NCBI GenBank assembly: GCA_047518225.1
Contig: JAKZRK010000091.1
Coordinates: 1 to 6,193 of the forward strand
From: GCA-2731375 sp047518225
GTDB lineage: Bacteria > Pseudomonadota > Alphaproteobacteria > GCA-2731375
Reading direction: 5' to 3'
DNA length: 6,193 nucleotides
Notes under the pieces: model-generated
Databases searched by the model: none
What the model was told of the DNA's origin: nothing
Seen by the model: the letters and a program-made list of their open reading frames with translations, nothing else
Program-made: the position numbers and the translations under genes
Shown: positions 5,870 to 6,193 of the stretch, one piece after another
Layout of the letters: every line of letters begins with the position of its first letter
Numbering within the stretch: the stretch's first letter is position 1

Positions 5870-6193
5870 GGTATTTTCGTGAGTTTTACCCAGGTCGCGC
5901 AGATCTTGCGTCGCGGTTTGGATATGGTGGTCCATGGCGGCCCGGGCGTCAGCGGATTTGATGGCTGCAAGAATGTCCCGATGTTGCGCCAGGGAGGTGC
6001 GGGCCAGGGCCTCGGCGCGGTCCGGGGACAGGGTCAACCGCTCGCCGATCCAGGTTTGGATCTGTCCGCGGATGACGTTGCTCAGACGAAACAGGATTTT
6101 GTTCTGAGTGGCGCGGGCAATCTCGTCATGGAAGGTGGCGTCGTAATGTTGGAACCGCTCGGGCTGTTGCAGGTGATCGGCCATGCCCTGGAT
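5867..6193 (-). CDS. GntR-family regulator, FCD-domain C-terminal part (5' end outside window)
   Basis: The visible 108 codons are the C-terminal all-helical FCD ligand-binding domain of a GntR/FadR-type transcription regulator. The reading frame stays open to the window edge, so the ATG at 6184 is internal and the N-terminal winged-helix DNA-binding domain lies beyond. Counting from the first visible residue, the motif YDATFHDEIARATQN (17-31) is the FCD signature. D18, H22, H71 (in QHRDILAAI) and H90 (in MDHHI) match the Asp/His set that binds a metal ion in many FCD proteins, where it helps hold a carboxylate effector. The gene converges on dctM. It is a plausible local regulator of the TRAP operon and the divergent CoA-transferase unit, sensing the transported acid or a metabolite, but nothing here proves the target. 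Confidence 0.92.
   Translation of the reverse strand: MQGMADHLQQPERFQHYDATFHDEIARATQNKILFRLSNVIRGQIQTWIGERLTLSPDRAEALARTSLAQHRDILAAIKSADARAAMDHHIQTATQDLRDLGKTHENT

Noticed and set aside
5835..5870. Bidirectional intrinsic terminator between dctM and the regulator gene
   Set aside because: The gap is filled by direct repeats; I could not find a stem longer than three or four base pairs followed by a T-run on either strand.
1..6193. tRNA, rRNA, CRISPR array, insertion sequence or riboswitch
   Set aside because: No cloverleaf, no spaced identical repeats, no transposase-like frame or paired terminal repeats with target duplications, and no recognisable riboswitch core were seen.

Overview
The window is an ordinary-looking bacterial catabolic locus of about 6.2 kb. 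GC content is roughly 60% by eye, coding density is high, and codon third positions are mostly G or C. A TRAP transporter, a class III CoA-transferase and an FCD-type GntR regulator sitting together is typical of environmental Alphaproteobacteria (Rhodospirillales/Rhodobacterales-like). That placement is inference from style and gene content; there is no rRNA or marker gene here.

Layout. Positions 1-187 hold no convincing gene but contain a large imperfect palindrome (61-159). Minus strand: a class III (CaiB/BaiF) CoA-transferase (1325-2539) is followed 84 bp downstream by a zinc-dependent medium-chain alcohol dehydrogenase (188-1240). A 290-bp divergent control region (2540-2829) separates these from a plus-strand tripartite TRAP transporter: periplasmic binding protein DctP (2830-3867, GTG start), small membrane subunit DctQ (3895-4488) and large permease DctM (4536-5834). 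Converging on dctM from the right edge is the C-terminal part of a GntR-family regulator with an FCD ligand-binding domain (5867-6193, start outside the window).

How they may work together (inference). DctPQM imports an organic anion, probably a carboxylate, using the sodium or proton gradient. The CoA-transferase activates it or a product by moving CoA from another acyl-CoA. The dehydrogenase oxidises a hydroxyl group along the pathway. The GntR/FCD protein probably senses the substrate or an intermediate and controls the divergent promoters. The actual substrate cannot be read from the sequence.

I see no evidence of a wholly new gene system. The less expected signals are non-coding: (1) an exact 17-bp motif in opposite orientation at the two ends of the gene block, tandemly duplicated at the right end; (2) the approximately 100-nt palindrome downstream of the dehydrogenase; (3) nested dyads over the putative dctP promoter; (4) an intercistronic stem before dctM that places its ribosome-binding site in the loop; and (5) an extra N-terminal hydrophobic segment, or misplaced start, in DctQ.
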